Shown here piece by piece: positions 1 through 10,657 of a DNA stretch of 64,000 nucleotides (the stretch's first letter is position 1; each line of letters opens with the position of its first letter). The stretch is taken from positions 1,798,001 to 1,862,000 of the forward strand of contig JAWWNJ010000020.1 of the NCBI GenBank assembly GCA_037176885.1. Direction: 5' to 3'. The translations under genes and the position numbers were made by a program. The notes below the pieces were generated by a model, which saw only the letters and a list, made by a program, of their open reading frames with translations, was not told the origin of the DNA and did no database searches. The stretch is from Favolaschia claudopus (lineage: Eukaryota > Basidiomycota > Agaricomycetes > Agaricales > Mycenaceae).

Positions 1-430
1 GCAAGACTTCGGGTACACCGGCATAGTAGACACGCAGCGATGCTGTATGATCAATGTAATAATTGTTATAATAACGCCGATGGCATTCTGAGAACTGCAT
101 GAGCAAAATTATACAGCGGTTCACCATTGACTCACTTCGGCAGGACAACGAGGTGATATAGACGGGCAGGGCACCGTGTTCGCGGGTGTGAAGCGTTTCT
201 TTATGAGTTAACTTAGAGGATCCGTGAGGGTCCGCATCTCGTTGTTATTTCGGTAGTGCGAGCAGTGCGGGTTGGTACACACTCGCACCGGCGGGTAGAC
301 GTGACGATAAGCTGGACGGGTTCAGAACTAGGCGGGGAAGTAAGTTGAATGCCAACGCACATGTACCGTTGGTCAACGCAGCCTTGTTGTATGTAAAAAT
401 CTCGTCGTTACTGGCGATTGCGGGATGATC
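1..430. other. No gene recognised
   Basis: I see no coding frame with a recognisable product, no inverted repeat and no RNA gene in this stretch. It precedes a KDZ-associated protein remnant on the minus strand. Confidence 0.5.
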
Positions 431-682
431 TCAAAGAGACTCCCTGAATGCTGCCCAGCAAGTCAGGATAAGCTGGGTGTCGGTCACATTCAGGGAGGAT
501 GCCAGAGTTTGAGCTATATCGGCAGGAAGAACAGGGGGAGGCCGTCGATTATTTACTTGTCGGAACGCGATGTTGTCTCTGGCCATGCAAGAATACCGCA
601 GAAATTGTGTCAAGCCATGAAAATTGAGGGCGGATAACCCAGGAAAGCGCTGGAGAGCACTGGCGATGTCTTGGAGGCTCAT
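431..682 (-). pseudogene. N-terminal fragment of a KDZ-transposon-associated (CxC5-like) protein
   Basis: Reading on the minus strand from the Met at about 682, the product starts MSLQDIASALQRFPGLSAL and runs through LPADIAQTLASSLNV to TCWAAFRESL, then stops. Two hydrophobic helices followed by a CW-x-AF box is how I remember the start of basidiomycete cysteine-cluster proteins that accompany KDZ transposons. The fragment at 7976-8482 shows the same order of motifs (CWTAFSETIW), which supports a shared family. Usually a long cysteine-rich part follows; here the frame closes at once, so this is a truncated remnant. Family assignment rests on pattern memory, and a profile search would decide it. 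Confidence 0.4.
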
Positions 683-1384
683 TGTCGAGCGAGACGAAGA
701 GAGAGAAAAAGACGCGGGGACGGCGGCGCGGTTGACGCGCTGTGGACGCGACGTGTCATGGTGAACCAAAGCTCATAATCATTCTCCCATCATTCTCCCA
801 AACCCCATCAAACGCCGTGTCTGGAGAATTTCCGGCGGTATCCGGCGCTATCATTTTCTTCAGAGAATCTCTGGAGACGTCTCTGGAGAATTGATCCCTG
901 TGGGTTGTTAGCTCTCGATCTGACACCTCTTGCTTACTACACTGTAGAGGTTAAATCAAAAATGGGTCTTGATGGGTAAAGATTTATGTAATGCAGCCAG
1001 CCTTGCTCCCTTTTGGTGTGGTAGTGGAAGCTCGGCTTGACATGTGGCTGGCAGTATATATAATAATACTGGATAATGTCGTATTATGACATCATATGTA
1101 GGATTTATGTAATGAAGCCAGCCTTGCAAAAGGTAAGTGAGATGCTCGCGCAAAAATGCTCGCAGGGGGGGACGAGTGTGCGCGAGGGGGTGTTGGGGAT
1201 GGGGACGCGCAGGCGATGTAGGAAGAAGGGCTATGGCGGAGGGAACGACGCACGCGGGCGGGGCTCGCTGGAGCTGCTCGTCGTCGTCGTCTCCTGTACA
1301 CGCTTTCTACACAGTTTCAGCACAACTGGGTCAAAGGTGACTGCTCAGTAGCGATTGCCATTTGACTTGCGTGTGGACAATTCA
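683..1384. other. No gene recognised; GC-rich direct tracts
   Basis: No supported coding region. GCCAGCCTTGC occurs twice, at about 1000 and 1117, each near TTTATGTAATG, which suggests a small local duplication. Nothing else stands out. Confidence 0.4.
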
Positions 1385-1435
1385 CCCAGTGACAGTTCAC
1401 GTGCACGTGACTTCCCACGCCGCCATCCCACCGCC

Positions 1436-1742
1436 CAAGAGGTGTCAGATCTCTGGATCTGGCACACTCTGATGCGCACGTGCATCAAAAGGGGGCCAAA
1501 TATTGTTATTTGTTGTGAGACACTGATGCGGACGTGAATCTGCGTGAATTAGCTATGGTAAAACAAACCGAAGCTGCAGAATGAAAGGTATCGATGTCCG
1601 AAGGGCTCTGAGCACCAAAACCTGACCCGAATGTCTCGCACAGAGTCGTTCTCACTTTTGATGACAACGACCAACCAAACATAAATATTTTGCCCCCCCT
1701 TCAAGCGACGTCAAACACGTGCGCATCAGAGTGTGCCTCTTG
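1436..1742. mobile_element. hAT-type MITE, family D copy 1
   Basis: The 307-bp element starts CAAGAGGTGTCAGATCTCTG and its right end is an inverted version (…GTGTGCCTCTTG) lacking about 20 bp of the arm. It is flanked by a perfect 8-bp direct repeat CCACCGCC (1428-1435 and 1743-1750), the target duplication size of hAT elements. A second copy of the same ends occurs at 14666-17344. No coding capacity. It is nested in the TCA-flanked element at 1385-2588, so it inserted later. Confidence 0.8.
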
Positions 1743-1798
1743 CCACCGCCCGATTCCCATACCCTTATGTGTACTGCTGCTACGGCATATTTTCAATG

Positions 1799-1877
1799 GT
1801 TATGCTGGTGTAGTGGTAGCACAACGTACTTCATGTAAGTTTATGCGTTCCCTGGCCTCAGGGTTCGAAGCCGGAAG
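1799..1877 (+). other. tRNA-like segment with Pol III A and B boxes
   Basis: TGGTGTAGTGG at 1806-1816 fits the A box exactly and GGTTCGAAGCC at 1862-1872 fits the B box exactly, spaced about 12 nt wider than in an intronless tRNA. The acceptor and T stems do not pair well, so I do not call a functional tRNA. It is more likely a tRNA pseudogene or the head of a SINE. A T-rich run follows shortly after (from about 1887). Confidence 0.35.
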
Positions 1878-2588
1878 CTTGATAATTATTTTTCTCCTTT
1901 CGTTTGGATTTCCTTTTCCCATTCTCCTTTTCCGGCCCTTCACTATTGTACCCCTTCTCTCTATGCACATTGCGTGTCGTCAAATTTTGTTAACCATAAT
2001 GCCGAGAAATATACAACTGTTCAATAGTCGTAATCATGGTACCTCTATATGCAATTACTCAAGATTACGGCGCGAACACTTCAGATTCTACTCAAGTTCA
2101 ACTAACAATCCCCTACTGCTCTCTATTCATAACCTCTTTCAAATGGAATAGTATCCAATTAAAGGCAACTACTTCCTCCCAGCTTATCACTCTCGAGTCT
2201 CGATAGTTTCATCAAGACACGTTTAACACCGAAATCCAATTTGGAGTTTCTGCTCAGAAATGATTAGAGTACATACTGCTGTGTTAACTTACCAACCCTT
2301 CCGGCGAGATGGTACATCAAGTTGCATGAATATAAGCCCGGGTACAACATGACCTTTTGTCAACTCTACAGTCTCTACTTACTTACAAAAATTTTCCTTT
2401 TTTGGAAAAAATCTGTGATTCCCAATTTCCCTCACCATTTGAGAGAATGGGGCTTCTGATATGGGACTTGCATGATGGGTCGAACATTAGTATTAGCTCG
2501 CATCCGCGATACTCATACGCGCTGCTTTCTTAGATTCGCCGCTGCCGCCGCCCGCGGCCAGATCACGTGCCCGTGAACTGTCACTGGG

Positions 2589-3849
2589 TCAATAGGGCGG
2601 AGTGATAGCGGACACAGTGTCCGCTATATACAGTATACTACGACCATTCCTTCCCTCCATCTCCGAGTTCGACAACGGTTTCCTACTCCCGCATGCTAAG
2701 CTGCACGCCCCAGCGAAGCTGCAGGCTGACTTCTCGTGGATCCAATTCGTCGTGATGTCCCTACCCACCAAAATGCCGCTATCAGCATCCGACCCGCTCG
2801 ACATTGGATGGTGGGGTGCCAGACGGACTGGCACAGCCGACTGTTAAAGATCCAATCTTTGAAACAAGTTCAAACAACCTTATTACACAACAATCTGCAA
2901 ATTTGTTTCAGGATATTTTTGTTGCGCCACTCACCAGACCTCGCAAGGGCAGTGAAAATAAGCATCTCGACCACAACAACCTTTGGATCTGTCGAAATAG
3001 GTGCAAGGTCATCGGAACTATATTGCCATCACGCTCGATGTGCTCCCGTCACTTGGGATCAACTGCAATCACTCAAAGCCGCCGTGGATCACACGGAAAG
3101 GCGCTGCATCAGTCAAGGCATGCCAATCTACGTCAAAGGCAGCGATTGACAGCAGCCATCACAAGCTCAAGCACAGCCCCATCACCATTTGGTGTCAGCC
3201 TGGATAAAAGGGGGAGCAAGCTCCTGGAGCAACAACTTATTATTCTTCTGTAAGGCTCAGATCAGCGCTTACACATACTGTTGATATTTGTTCGTGGTGA
3301 TCGATGCTGACACGTCCGTTTTTTCATAACCGCAATCGCCTCGCGTTCTTCCCCGACATTCGAATGAAGAACGCCGCCCACTTCAAGAAACATCTGTCAA
3401 CGGTATGCCATATGCCAATCAAATTCAACCTTCTATGTGCAAATTGCTGAGAAGTTTTCCCTGACACCGTTGTCTCGCGTCGTTTGACAGAGCTACCCGG
3501 CCACTCGCGTCCTAAAGAGGAAGAAAATCAAGACACCGCTAATCATCTCTGACGCGCACAGATCCACTATGATTTTTTCGGTGAGTCCTAGAAAGTGTTC
3601 GGGTTTGAGTTCCACTATTGAATTAGAGATATGTATGCGAGTCTTGTACAGGGGCGAAAAAGGCGAAGATAGGCCAATAGAAAGTGGTTGTTGAACGTAG
3701 TACAATGTTATATGAATTTTTCTGTGGTACACGGGGTTCGACGGGCGCAGAGAGAGGGGAGAAGCTTAAGGAGTGGGCAGTATTTGCTGCTCTAAACGAA
3801 AGAACCGGCCGTGTAAAATTCAAGAAGATGTCGAGACTGCCAACCCCGA
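2589..3849. other. No gene recognised
   Basis: Several open frames of 80-150 codons exist on the plus strand between 2736 and 3253, but none shows a recognisable domain and they overlap in different frames. I see no terminal repeats. A GGACAC/GTGTCC palindrome at about 2609-2622 is the only notable motif. Confidence 0.35.
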
Positions 3850-4725
3850 CTACCCTGACAATGGCGTCTTCACAATCCATCGAGATCGACATTCAAACTG
3901 ATTCAACGTTCACAAATCCTGGGATTCAGGATCCCAGCGGTCTTTTGCAAAATCATACGCGACTTGACACCTAAACCACACCGCAAATCAACATTTGTAA
4001 ATTTGGATCGCATACGCTGCGCGGTCGAAGAAATATCCGATTATACTCCTTCTGACGAGATGCTCTGGAAATCGGTTCGCTCTTCCACACTGCGCCGACT
4101 CTCAAGAGAATTCTTATGGAAATGCATTCATGAAACATTCCGAGTGGGCGACTTCTGGCCATGGTTTTATTTACACAGCGCTCACCCCATGGGTACTTGC
4201 AATAATTGTGGGGTGACAGAATCCCTCGAACACATTGCGTTAGAATGCACTCTACCCGCACAGAATCTAATCTGGAATCTCGCTAGACAACTCTGGGGAC
4301 GAAAATATTCTGATTCCAGTTGGCCTAAATTGAACTGGGGTTTAATTCTTGGATGCAATTTGGTTCGTTTCAAATCACCCAGCGGTAGCATTCTGCCATA
4401 TAAGGGGAGACTCTTTGCAATTCTAGTCTCTGTCTCCTGGCATCTTATTTGGAACTTGCGTGTTGATCGAGTAATTAAAAATCCCGGGAAGATACACTCA
4501 CCCGCCGAGATTCATAATAGATGGCTGCACGCAATCAACTCAGCCTTAGAGCGGGACCGGATCCTGACAGACAAAATTAAGTTCGGCTCCCTTGCCTTCA
4601 GCAAGAAAAAGGTATTGTGTACCTGGAGCGGGTTACTTATGAATGAGGACAGTTTGCCGGACAATTGGACATATACAAGGGGGGTTTTAGTGGGTATACA
4701 GCCCATGAAAACAGGAATTGGATAA
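3850..4725 (+). pseudogene. 3' end of a Tad-like LINE ORF2
   Basis: The frame ending at 4725 encodes the C-terminal part typical of fungal LINE ORF2 proteins. It has a stretch with LWKSVRSSTLRRLSREFLWK, then a zinc-binding CNNCGVTESLEHIALEC (C-x2-C-x7-H-x4-C), then LWGRKYSDSSWPKLNWGLIL and an end with LPDNW and GVLVGI. The reverse transcriptase and endonuclease are absent upstream, so this is a 5'-truncated copy, as is usual for LINEs. The first part (about 3850-3975) is in another frame. An A-rich tail about 170 bp downstream supports a LINE 3' end. Confidence 0.65.
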
Positions 4726-4894
4726 GATTCCTTACCGCTGGATTCCCACACTGGTATAAATCGTGCGTACATAAGGGATTTCCTCCCGGACAACTTCTTC
4801 CCGGCAATTTCTGGTCCACAGCCAGTAACCAAAGCGGACGACTCGGAATGCATCTGCAGACTGATAATCGTTTAGGTCCTCGGACCCAAAACGC

Positions 4895-4930
4895 CCAAAA
4901 AAAAAAAAAAAAGAAAAAGAAAAAGAAAAC
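4895..4930 (+). repeat. A-rich tail of the LINE copy
   Basis: A run of A with interspersed G, following the LINE frame and its short 3' untranslated region. It fits the 3' tail left by target-primed reverse transcription. Confidence 0.6.
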
Positions 4931-5076
4931 CCAGACGCTGAAAGGTTTGCGAGTTTGGAACCAGACTGATCCTTGAATTAAACAAGGACAAACATGCCGC
5001 GCAAGATCACTTTGCTCGCCTTTTATGGTAATTCTGATCAAACTCTGCAAAACTGACGTATTCTGAGGGGCTAAAC

Positions 5077-5180
5077 CAGTGTTGGAATTTAAGGCCTTAA
5101 TAAGGGTAAAATTTGAAGCTAAGGTCTTAACCTTAACTAGGGTCTTAATATTGAGGGCAAGTAAGGGTGAAGTTAAGGCT
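5077..5180 (+). repeat. Fragment of an AAGGC-rich hAT MITE end
   Basis: CAGTGTTGGAATTTAAGGCC resembles the TIR of the MITE at 31586-32154, which starts CAGTGTTCGCCCTAAG, and the following sequence has the same TTAAGG-rich style. No matching right end was found, so this is a solo or decayed end. Confidence 0.35.
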
Positions 5181-5344
5181 ACGGAAAAAAAATCTCTGGC
5201 CATGTCAGGGCCATAGGATGGCCGAAAAAAGACAATTCAATGAAAGCTGCCCTTCGAATAAGAAGGAAACCATATGGAGAATGACTCATCATCACACGAA
5301 CTGTGATCACTCAATGATAAACAATGCTTGTCAATACCGATCAT

Positions 5345-5655
5345 CTACGGCGTTGTCACGATAAGATTGCTATTCAATCGTGACATTACCCCCCTTCTAG
5401 GATCGGCGTCCTCGCCGATCGTCATGAAAAGACCCGTCTCCGGAATAAATAATTTCCTTGTTAAATATCTCTGAGACTCTTCTTTTGCCTTATTTCTTTT
5501 GACAAGATAATCCCAGGATCCGGCGGGTAAGACTGGTAACGCCCGTATTTGGATGCCGTGCTCCTTCTGGTATTTCTCCAGAGTTCGTTTAGCACCTGGT
5601 AAGAGATGGCGTACTGGTTCCCACGTGCGCTCTCCCAATGTCTCTCCAACCTCAT
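5345..5655 (-). pseudogene. Ty3/gypsy C-terminal chromodomain tail, PPT and LTR start
   Basis: On the minus strand the frame contains LGERTWEPVRHLLPGAK, the TWEP plus helix end of a retroelement chromodomain, followed by a basic tail ending GEDADPRRG. Directly after it (5386-5397 on the plus strand) is a purine run GAAGGGGGG on the coding strand, then TGTCACG at 5385, which fits a polypurine tract and the first bases of a 3' LTR. The upstream integrase is not recognisable and the far LTR end was not found, so only the tail of the element remains. Confidence 0.55.
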
Positions 5656-6800
5656 AATTTAGTCTCTCCTAGCCAGACGCTCTATGTGCACCAGCTCGGT
5701 GCCCTCGCTACATAACCGCGGGGGTCCGATTGATGATGGACCTTATTATGTAATATCATGTAAGCCGGGATTCACCGAATACCATTATAACTGCCTTCTC
5801 CTCCCATTGTAGCCTAAGATATCATGCCCTGTACCATGCTCTACATTTATAAAGAGTTCCTAGATATACATATATATTTATTTGTGCTGTCTCGAAGAAA
5901 AACGGGGTCTCGACAGTTTCTCAAGGTGTCGGACTAGCTTCGGCCGAAGGCGGATGCATGACAAGTCGGCCATCCCGCGCAAGCGGTTCCGGCGGTTAAT
6001 GAGGAATCTGAAGCACCAGGATTGTATAATACATGAATACAAATGGGACTGTCAAATTAGTTTGCAAAAATCGCGTCGTGGACGAGAGATTTACGCGACT
6101 CGAAATCTGCTTACATGATATTACATAATAAGCTTCATCAACGATCCAACCCTCGCGACTACTCATAATTAGCTAAGCAGCACATCGGATGTAACCCATT
6201 GATGCTCGTTTCTCCCCGAGCACAGCACCAAACAATCCCGCCTACTCCGCCAGTGCCAGAAAGCCCGCCGCCAGCGTGCTCATCAACGCACTACGGTTCA
6301 AGTCCTGATTCTCAGGTTACAATTTCGGAGATTTTATTAGCCCTCCCTTTGCCCTCCCTTAGCTCTCTCAGTCTCCGATCATCTATGATCTCGAAGTCCA
6401 GAAAGCCCGCCGCGAGCGTGCACATCAAGGCACCCGTTCTTTTCTCAGAGCTCTAGCCACTACTAGAAGGATCCCAGTGGAATCCTCGCACGCTCCAATT
6501 CTGAACTCCTTTATTCGGTGTTTATCTTTGGTTTATCTGCTGTTTTCTGTGCACTCTTCAAGTTCTTCGCTTCTGTTCAATGTTTTGAGACATGATACAT
6601 CTGCCAAGACTTCTACTTGAAATTATCATCGCACCTTTCTCTGACACCTCTGCAACTCGACTTGAATCCTCTTACTGGGTTCATTGAATTGACTGCCACA
6701 GAGCGGTACAGTGAACGGACTCCTCTCCACATCACAAGGCACCGTGAAGATCTTGACATCTTGCCATCTTGTCCGTGAACTAGAACCATCTCCGGTCATC
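5656..6800. other. No gene recognised; short direct repeat
   Basis: No coding region I can support. A 36-bp direct repeat starting CCAGAAAGCCCGCCGC occurs at about 6257 and 6399 with a few mismatches. The rest shows no inverted repeat. Confidence 0.35.
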
Positions 6801-6802
6801 TA

Positions 6803-7236
6803 TGGTGCGGATCACTTAGTCACCACCACTTTGTGACAACTGTTATTACTCACTCAAAAAATACCTGATTTCTTATGGCTCTTGCCAAAGTGCTCATTTC
6901 AGCAAGGGAAACACTTTCCCAAGAGGGATTTTGATTCAAAGCAGATTTGAGTGAGCAATAAATTCTTAACCAAGGTAAATTGGGACTTCACACCACATAT
7001 GCCTCACAAAGCTGGTAGAAGTGAAATAAAAGGGTCTTTAACCTTCGACATACTATTCATCAAGCACCTGGTAAGCCCTGTACATTGAAACTTACAACAA
7101 AAGAGTCATATTTGCTTACCAAAATTGACTGTTTTGAGGGCAAAATTTGGGCAACGAAGTGTAATTTTTTAAAAAAATCGCCTCCGGCGGATTTGGGACT
7201 TGCACAAATGTGGTGGTGACTAAGTGATCCGCACCA
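6803..7236. mobile_element. TA-flanked MITE, family B copy 1
   Basis: The left end TGGTGCGGATCACTTAGTCA is found inverted at the right end (about 34 bp of arm), and TA lies on both sides (6801-6802 and 7237-7238). There is no coding capacity. A relative sits at 18721-19133 with the end TGGTGCCGCTCACTTAGTCA. TA duplication and ends point to Tc1/mariner-type mobilisation. Confidence 0.75.
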
Positions 7237-7238
7237 TA

Positions 7239-7975
7239 CCCCGCCTGTCTTCTTGACAGCTCATGTGCAACATGTTTTCTTCCACCATTCGGCCCACTTA
7301 AAAGTTGACACGCTTTCATGCGTTCGTCGTCTCTGATATCGGTATTCTCACTGTTTTGACGCGTGAAATTCAAATCTGGCGTGCCAGCGACTTTATCTCT
7401 CCCCGTCAATGTTCTCTTTTACTTGGTCGATGATGTTTTTTTTTCTTTCCGAAACGTAGCACTTCATCTTAATTTCACTGCCTCTCTTGCAGACAGTTCA
7501 TCCGCCTATCAATGTACCTCCGGTCCAAGTGGTAAGCTCGTCAATTTGAACTCGCTCATAATCATTGACTGAGATTTTTTTTGTTCATCTTTGTTTTCGA
7601 GGCTCTAGGGAAATCACCGAAGGTTGACGACAATTTTGACACCAAAATTGTACATCGAGAGGCTGAGCATCCTGGTCAGCAAATTGGCAGTTTTTACTTC
7701 TACAACGCCTTGCTTGAAGCGTCTGAGAAAATGTTTGCGCTGTCTGGTGCCTTTGTTCACTTCCCGCTCACGATGATGCGAAGGTCTACCACGATGCTCA
7801 TCCGACTGGTGCACTAATATATTTGCAGATACATGTATGGCCCCTGTGAGCCAAATAGTTGTTGTAGTATGTGGTGTTGCATTCTACTTCGTTCCAGAGA
7901 GCATTTAAAGAAGGGAACATGCAATACACACCAGAGCAGTGAAGATGTCCCGCGAACGTTGCGCAAGCTCCGTCG
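7239..7975. other. No gene recognised
   Basis: An open plus-strand frame at 7581-7817 encodes about 78 residues without any motif I know. Splice-like sites flank it, so an exon is possible, but I cannot assign it. Confidence 0.25.
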
Positions 7976-8482
7976 CTAAGCGTAAACAAAACAATCTTTG
8001 ATAGTCCATCCTTTTGGCGCAAAAGCTTTCTGTTCAGACATGTAGGAGTCGTACAGGTTTTCGAGGGAGGAAAGAGCATGCGAGAAGCTAAATAATTCCG
8101 AAGCATAAGTCAGAGAAGAATACCGAAGGAGATGGTACACACATAGCAGATGATCCAGCCCAAACTCTCGAAACATCTGCGCGTCTTTTCCTGCACTAGA
8201 ACCGTCGGCGTCGTATGTCCAAATAGTTTCGCTAAAAGCAGTCCAGCAGCCGGTGACAAACTCTTCCGGCATGTCTGTTGCGCCGCCAAGAAAGCTCTTC
8301 ACATGGTCGGGGATGTCAGAAGGTGGGTTCGTCGGGTCATAGGTCGAGTTCTGTCCAAGTATTATCTCCTCCTTCAAGCGAGAAGCTAGTCGCACGAAGG
8401 CCATTGCCTTATCCATTCCGATGCCTTCGTTAAGCCCCGGAACACGGCCGAGAAATTGGTGAACCTCTTTGATAGACGACAT
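7976..8482 (-). pseudogene. N-terminal fragment of a KDZ-associated (CxC5-like) protein
   Basis: From the Met at about 8482 the minus strand encodes MSSIKEVHQFLGRVPGLNEG, then SDIPDHVKSFLGG, then TGCWTAFSETIW and FREFGLDHLL. The order matches the fragment at 431-682 and what I recall of the N-terminus of basidiomycete KDZ-associated cysteine-cluster proteins. The cysteine clusters expected next are missing; the frame closes at 7976. It may run into an intron, but no later exon is seen, so I treat it as a truncated copy. Confidence 0.4.
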
Positions 8483-8609
8483 AACGAAGGGGTATCGATA
8501 ATCCTGCGGAACAGCACAAGCACTGAGAAAGGTGTCGCGTTGAGGCAGAATGACGCGTCCGATGTCGTCACGCGTCTGATGGTGTTGCGACACAAAGCCA
8601 AACACATGT

Positions 8610-9037
8610 CATTACTATTTAGGGCAGTCTACCGGCTGAGTCCACCGAGTCCACCAGGTCCACCAATTCTTACGCGAATCCACACAAGCTCCCCCTCCTG
8701 TAGGCCGGGAACAGCCTACGTTAGTAAGCCAATGCAGTCACTTTTTCTCGAATTACATCGAAGGTAGCGGCCGAACACTCGGCACCGCTGATTGATTGAT
8801 TTGGCACCAATTACATAAGGATATTTTCTGTTCGATGGCTCTCAACAGGTTTAGTGGGAGCATTTTCCTACAAGGAACATATTTCATAGGCACATGCTAT
8901 CGAATCCTTAGTCTCGTTCCCATCCGTTATGAGCGCACTTGCACCCGCACCGCTCGCGGATTCACCCTAAATGTTAGGATGTTGAAATGCCAGCGAGGCA
9001 GAATGATGGAGAAATTTGATCGCGGGTGAGTGCGCTA
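8610..9037. other. No gene recognised
   Basis: No coding frame or repeat could be supported between the KDZ-associated remnant and the MITE at 9040. Confidence 0.4.
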
Positions 9038-9039
9038 TA

Positions 9040-9302
9040 CAGCTGTTTTACGGTTTTTGTCCGGTCTCTGATGGAGTGGGGCTCTTCAGAAGTTGTTTAC
9101 CTGTGATTGCTGGTGCGTGCCCTCGCCGAGCAGCCGGCGACAGCTCGCAGCCCCACTGCATTCACTGGTGGAGCAAAATGCTGAAAATAGCCCAATTTGA
9201 GGCCAGAGTGGAGCCATACGGCGACTCGGAGGCATACAGGTGTAAACAAGAAACGAAATGCCCCACTCCATCAAAAACCAGACAAAAACCGTAAAACAGC
9301 TG
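9040..9302. mobile_element. TA-flanked MITE, family A copy 1
   Basis: The ends are CAGCTGTTTTACGGTTTTTG and its inverse, with arms of about 45 bp and TA on each side (9038-9039 and 9303-9304). It is 263 bp with no coding capacity. Copy 2 (14970-15245) is the same sequence in the opposite orientation, sitting inside a hAT transposon. Confidence 0.85.
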
Positions 9303-9418
9303 TAACGTCTGGTGCAGTTTGACCGCGGACACTGCGCTCGTGTCACGCTGTCAGTTCTCCCCGCCAAAAGCGTGACATTTGAACTTTCCACATACCGCAG
9401 GGATCCTGCAACAGATTA

Positions 9419-9689
9419 CTGTAGTATTTCGTTCAATTCGTAAGCCGATTTGGGGTGTGACACCCCTTACGAATTTACCCTTTCGTGAGGGAGCCTTGTG
9501 ACCCTGTGACTTACGAAAATTTTTCGTTTTTTACCCCTTTTTTCAGCCCAAAATCGCACCAAAATTCAAGTCACACGCGTACGGGGAAACCTTTCGTAGA
9601 CCCCCTCTGTGACGTTGTGACTTACGAAAATTTTCGTAGGATTTCGGGTCTGTGACCTGTGACCCTACGAATTGAATGAAATACTACAG
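9419..9689. mobile_element. TA-flanked MITE, family G
   Basis: Left end CTGTAGTATTTCGTTCAATT; the right end is its inverse with one or two mismatches. TA flanks both sides (9417-9418 and 9690-9691). It is 271 bp and AT-rich, with internal TTACGAAAATTTT repeats. It ends 8 bp from the stop of the minus-strand ORF at 9698. Confidence 0.75.
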
Positions 9690-9697
9690 TAGGATAT

Positions 9698-10657
9698 CTA
9701 ACGGGCTGTAATTATGGAAGAAGCCAAGTTGATTGGCGTCTGATCAAAGAACCCAGGTGGCGGTGAATGCCGTTCAGTTTTGACAGCACGGCGAAGTGCG
9801 GCATAGTGCTCAAGCTCAAGAGCTGCTCTTTGCGCGTCGAAGTCGCGCTCAGAGAAATCTTCTGAGAAATTAGCAGCACCCCAATTGCGTGGGTCTGCGC
9901 TTTTACCCTTCAGGTGGGAGGGGCCAACACCAGAAGGTTGGGCAGGACTGACAATTTCAGGCACATTCACTGCCGATCTATCATCAATATCGATCAAATT
10001 CGTGTTCCCATCATCTGGCGGGATCTCACGCGGGATAGTTAGCCCGCGCTCCGACGCAGCAGCCAAAGCTTCCTGAAACAAAGCTTGGTGGCGGCGAGCA
10101 ACACTCACAAGCTCATTCACACTCATATTCTGAATCGCACGGGAGACGGTCGACGTAGAATGGGATAAAACATCACGGGAAGTGACTACGGTGAGTGAGT
10201 CCGACTCTTGACGACCGGGTGTTGCGACGCGCGGCGTAGCAACACCTTCGTCCAGCATCCCCCAATCCACGGCTGAGGTCAAAATGGGCTCGGAGAGCTC
10301 GGTACGCGTCGAGGGTATCGACGATGAGGTCTCGTTACCCAGAGGCAACGGTTCGACGCACGAAGGCGAAGCGGTCTCACCACCCGAAGGCAATGGGGTC
10401 TCGCCACCCGAAGGCGGCGGCATATCCACACGAGATGAAGGTCGTCCACCCGAGACCGCCTGACTGTACGATAAGTCGGGGGAGACGGGGCGTGATTTTG
10501 TCGAGGAGGCACGACTCTCCGGTCGGTGAGTCTCAGCGCGAGAACTCACGGAGTTGGCAGCACTAGCAGGTCTTCGAGTCAATGCAGTCAGTCCAGGGGG
10601 AGCTTGAGGGTCATGAGAACGAAGAGAGTAGCGAGCGGCGCCAACAGTATCAGTCAT
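9698..10657 (-). CDS. Gag-like / TE-associated disordered protein
   Basis: An uninterrupted 319-residue frame. The N-terminal two thirds are Ser/Pro-rich and low complexity, with tandem SGGETPLPSGGETASPS-type repeats. The C-terminal third has a helical stretch (MSVNELVSVARRHQALFQEA), then KSADPRNWGAANFSEDF and a helix DAQRAALELEHYAALRRAVK. In my memory the xDPRNWG plus xAQRAAL pattern recurs in agaricomycete retroelement gag-like proteins. No zinc knuckle or enzyme follows, so it is either a stand-alone ORF1 or a truncated element. It could also be a host low-complexity protein. Confidence 0.35.
   Translation of the reverse strand: MTDTVGAARYSLRSHDPQAPPGLTALTRRPASAANSVSSRAETHRPESRASSTKSRPVSPDLSYSQAVSGGRPSSRVDMPPPSGGETPLPSGGETASPSCVEPLPLGNETSSSIPSTRTELSEPILTSAVDWGMLDEGVATPRVATPGRQESDSLTVVTSRDVLSHSTSTVSRAIQNMSVNELVSVARRHQALFQEALAAASERGLTIPREIPPDDGNTNLIDIDDRSAVNVPEIVSPAQPSGVGPSHLKGKSADPRNWGAANFSEDFSERDFDAQRAALELEHYAALRRAVKTERHSPPPGFFDQTPINLASSIITAR

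Larger units (their letters stand above)
1385..2588. mobile_element. Inverted-repeat element, 1.2 kb, TCA flanks
   Basis: The left end starts CCCAGTGACAGTTCACG and the right end, read in reverse complement, starts with the same bases. About 26 bp match with one mismatch. TCA lies directly outside both ends (1382-1384 and 2589-2591), consistent with a 3-bp target duplication, as made by PIF/Harbinger-like elements. No transposase is seen inside, so it is non-autonomous. It carries a 307-bp MITE (1436-1742) and a tRNA-like segment. Without that MITE it would be about 0.9 kb. Confidence 0.6.

Noticed and set aside
1690..2151. Long plus-strand open frame over the MITE and tRNA-like region
   Set aside because: It starts inside the MITE end, runs through the tRNA-like sequence and has no domain; chance frame.
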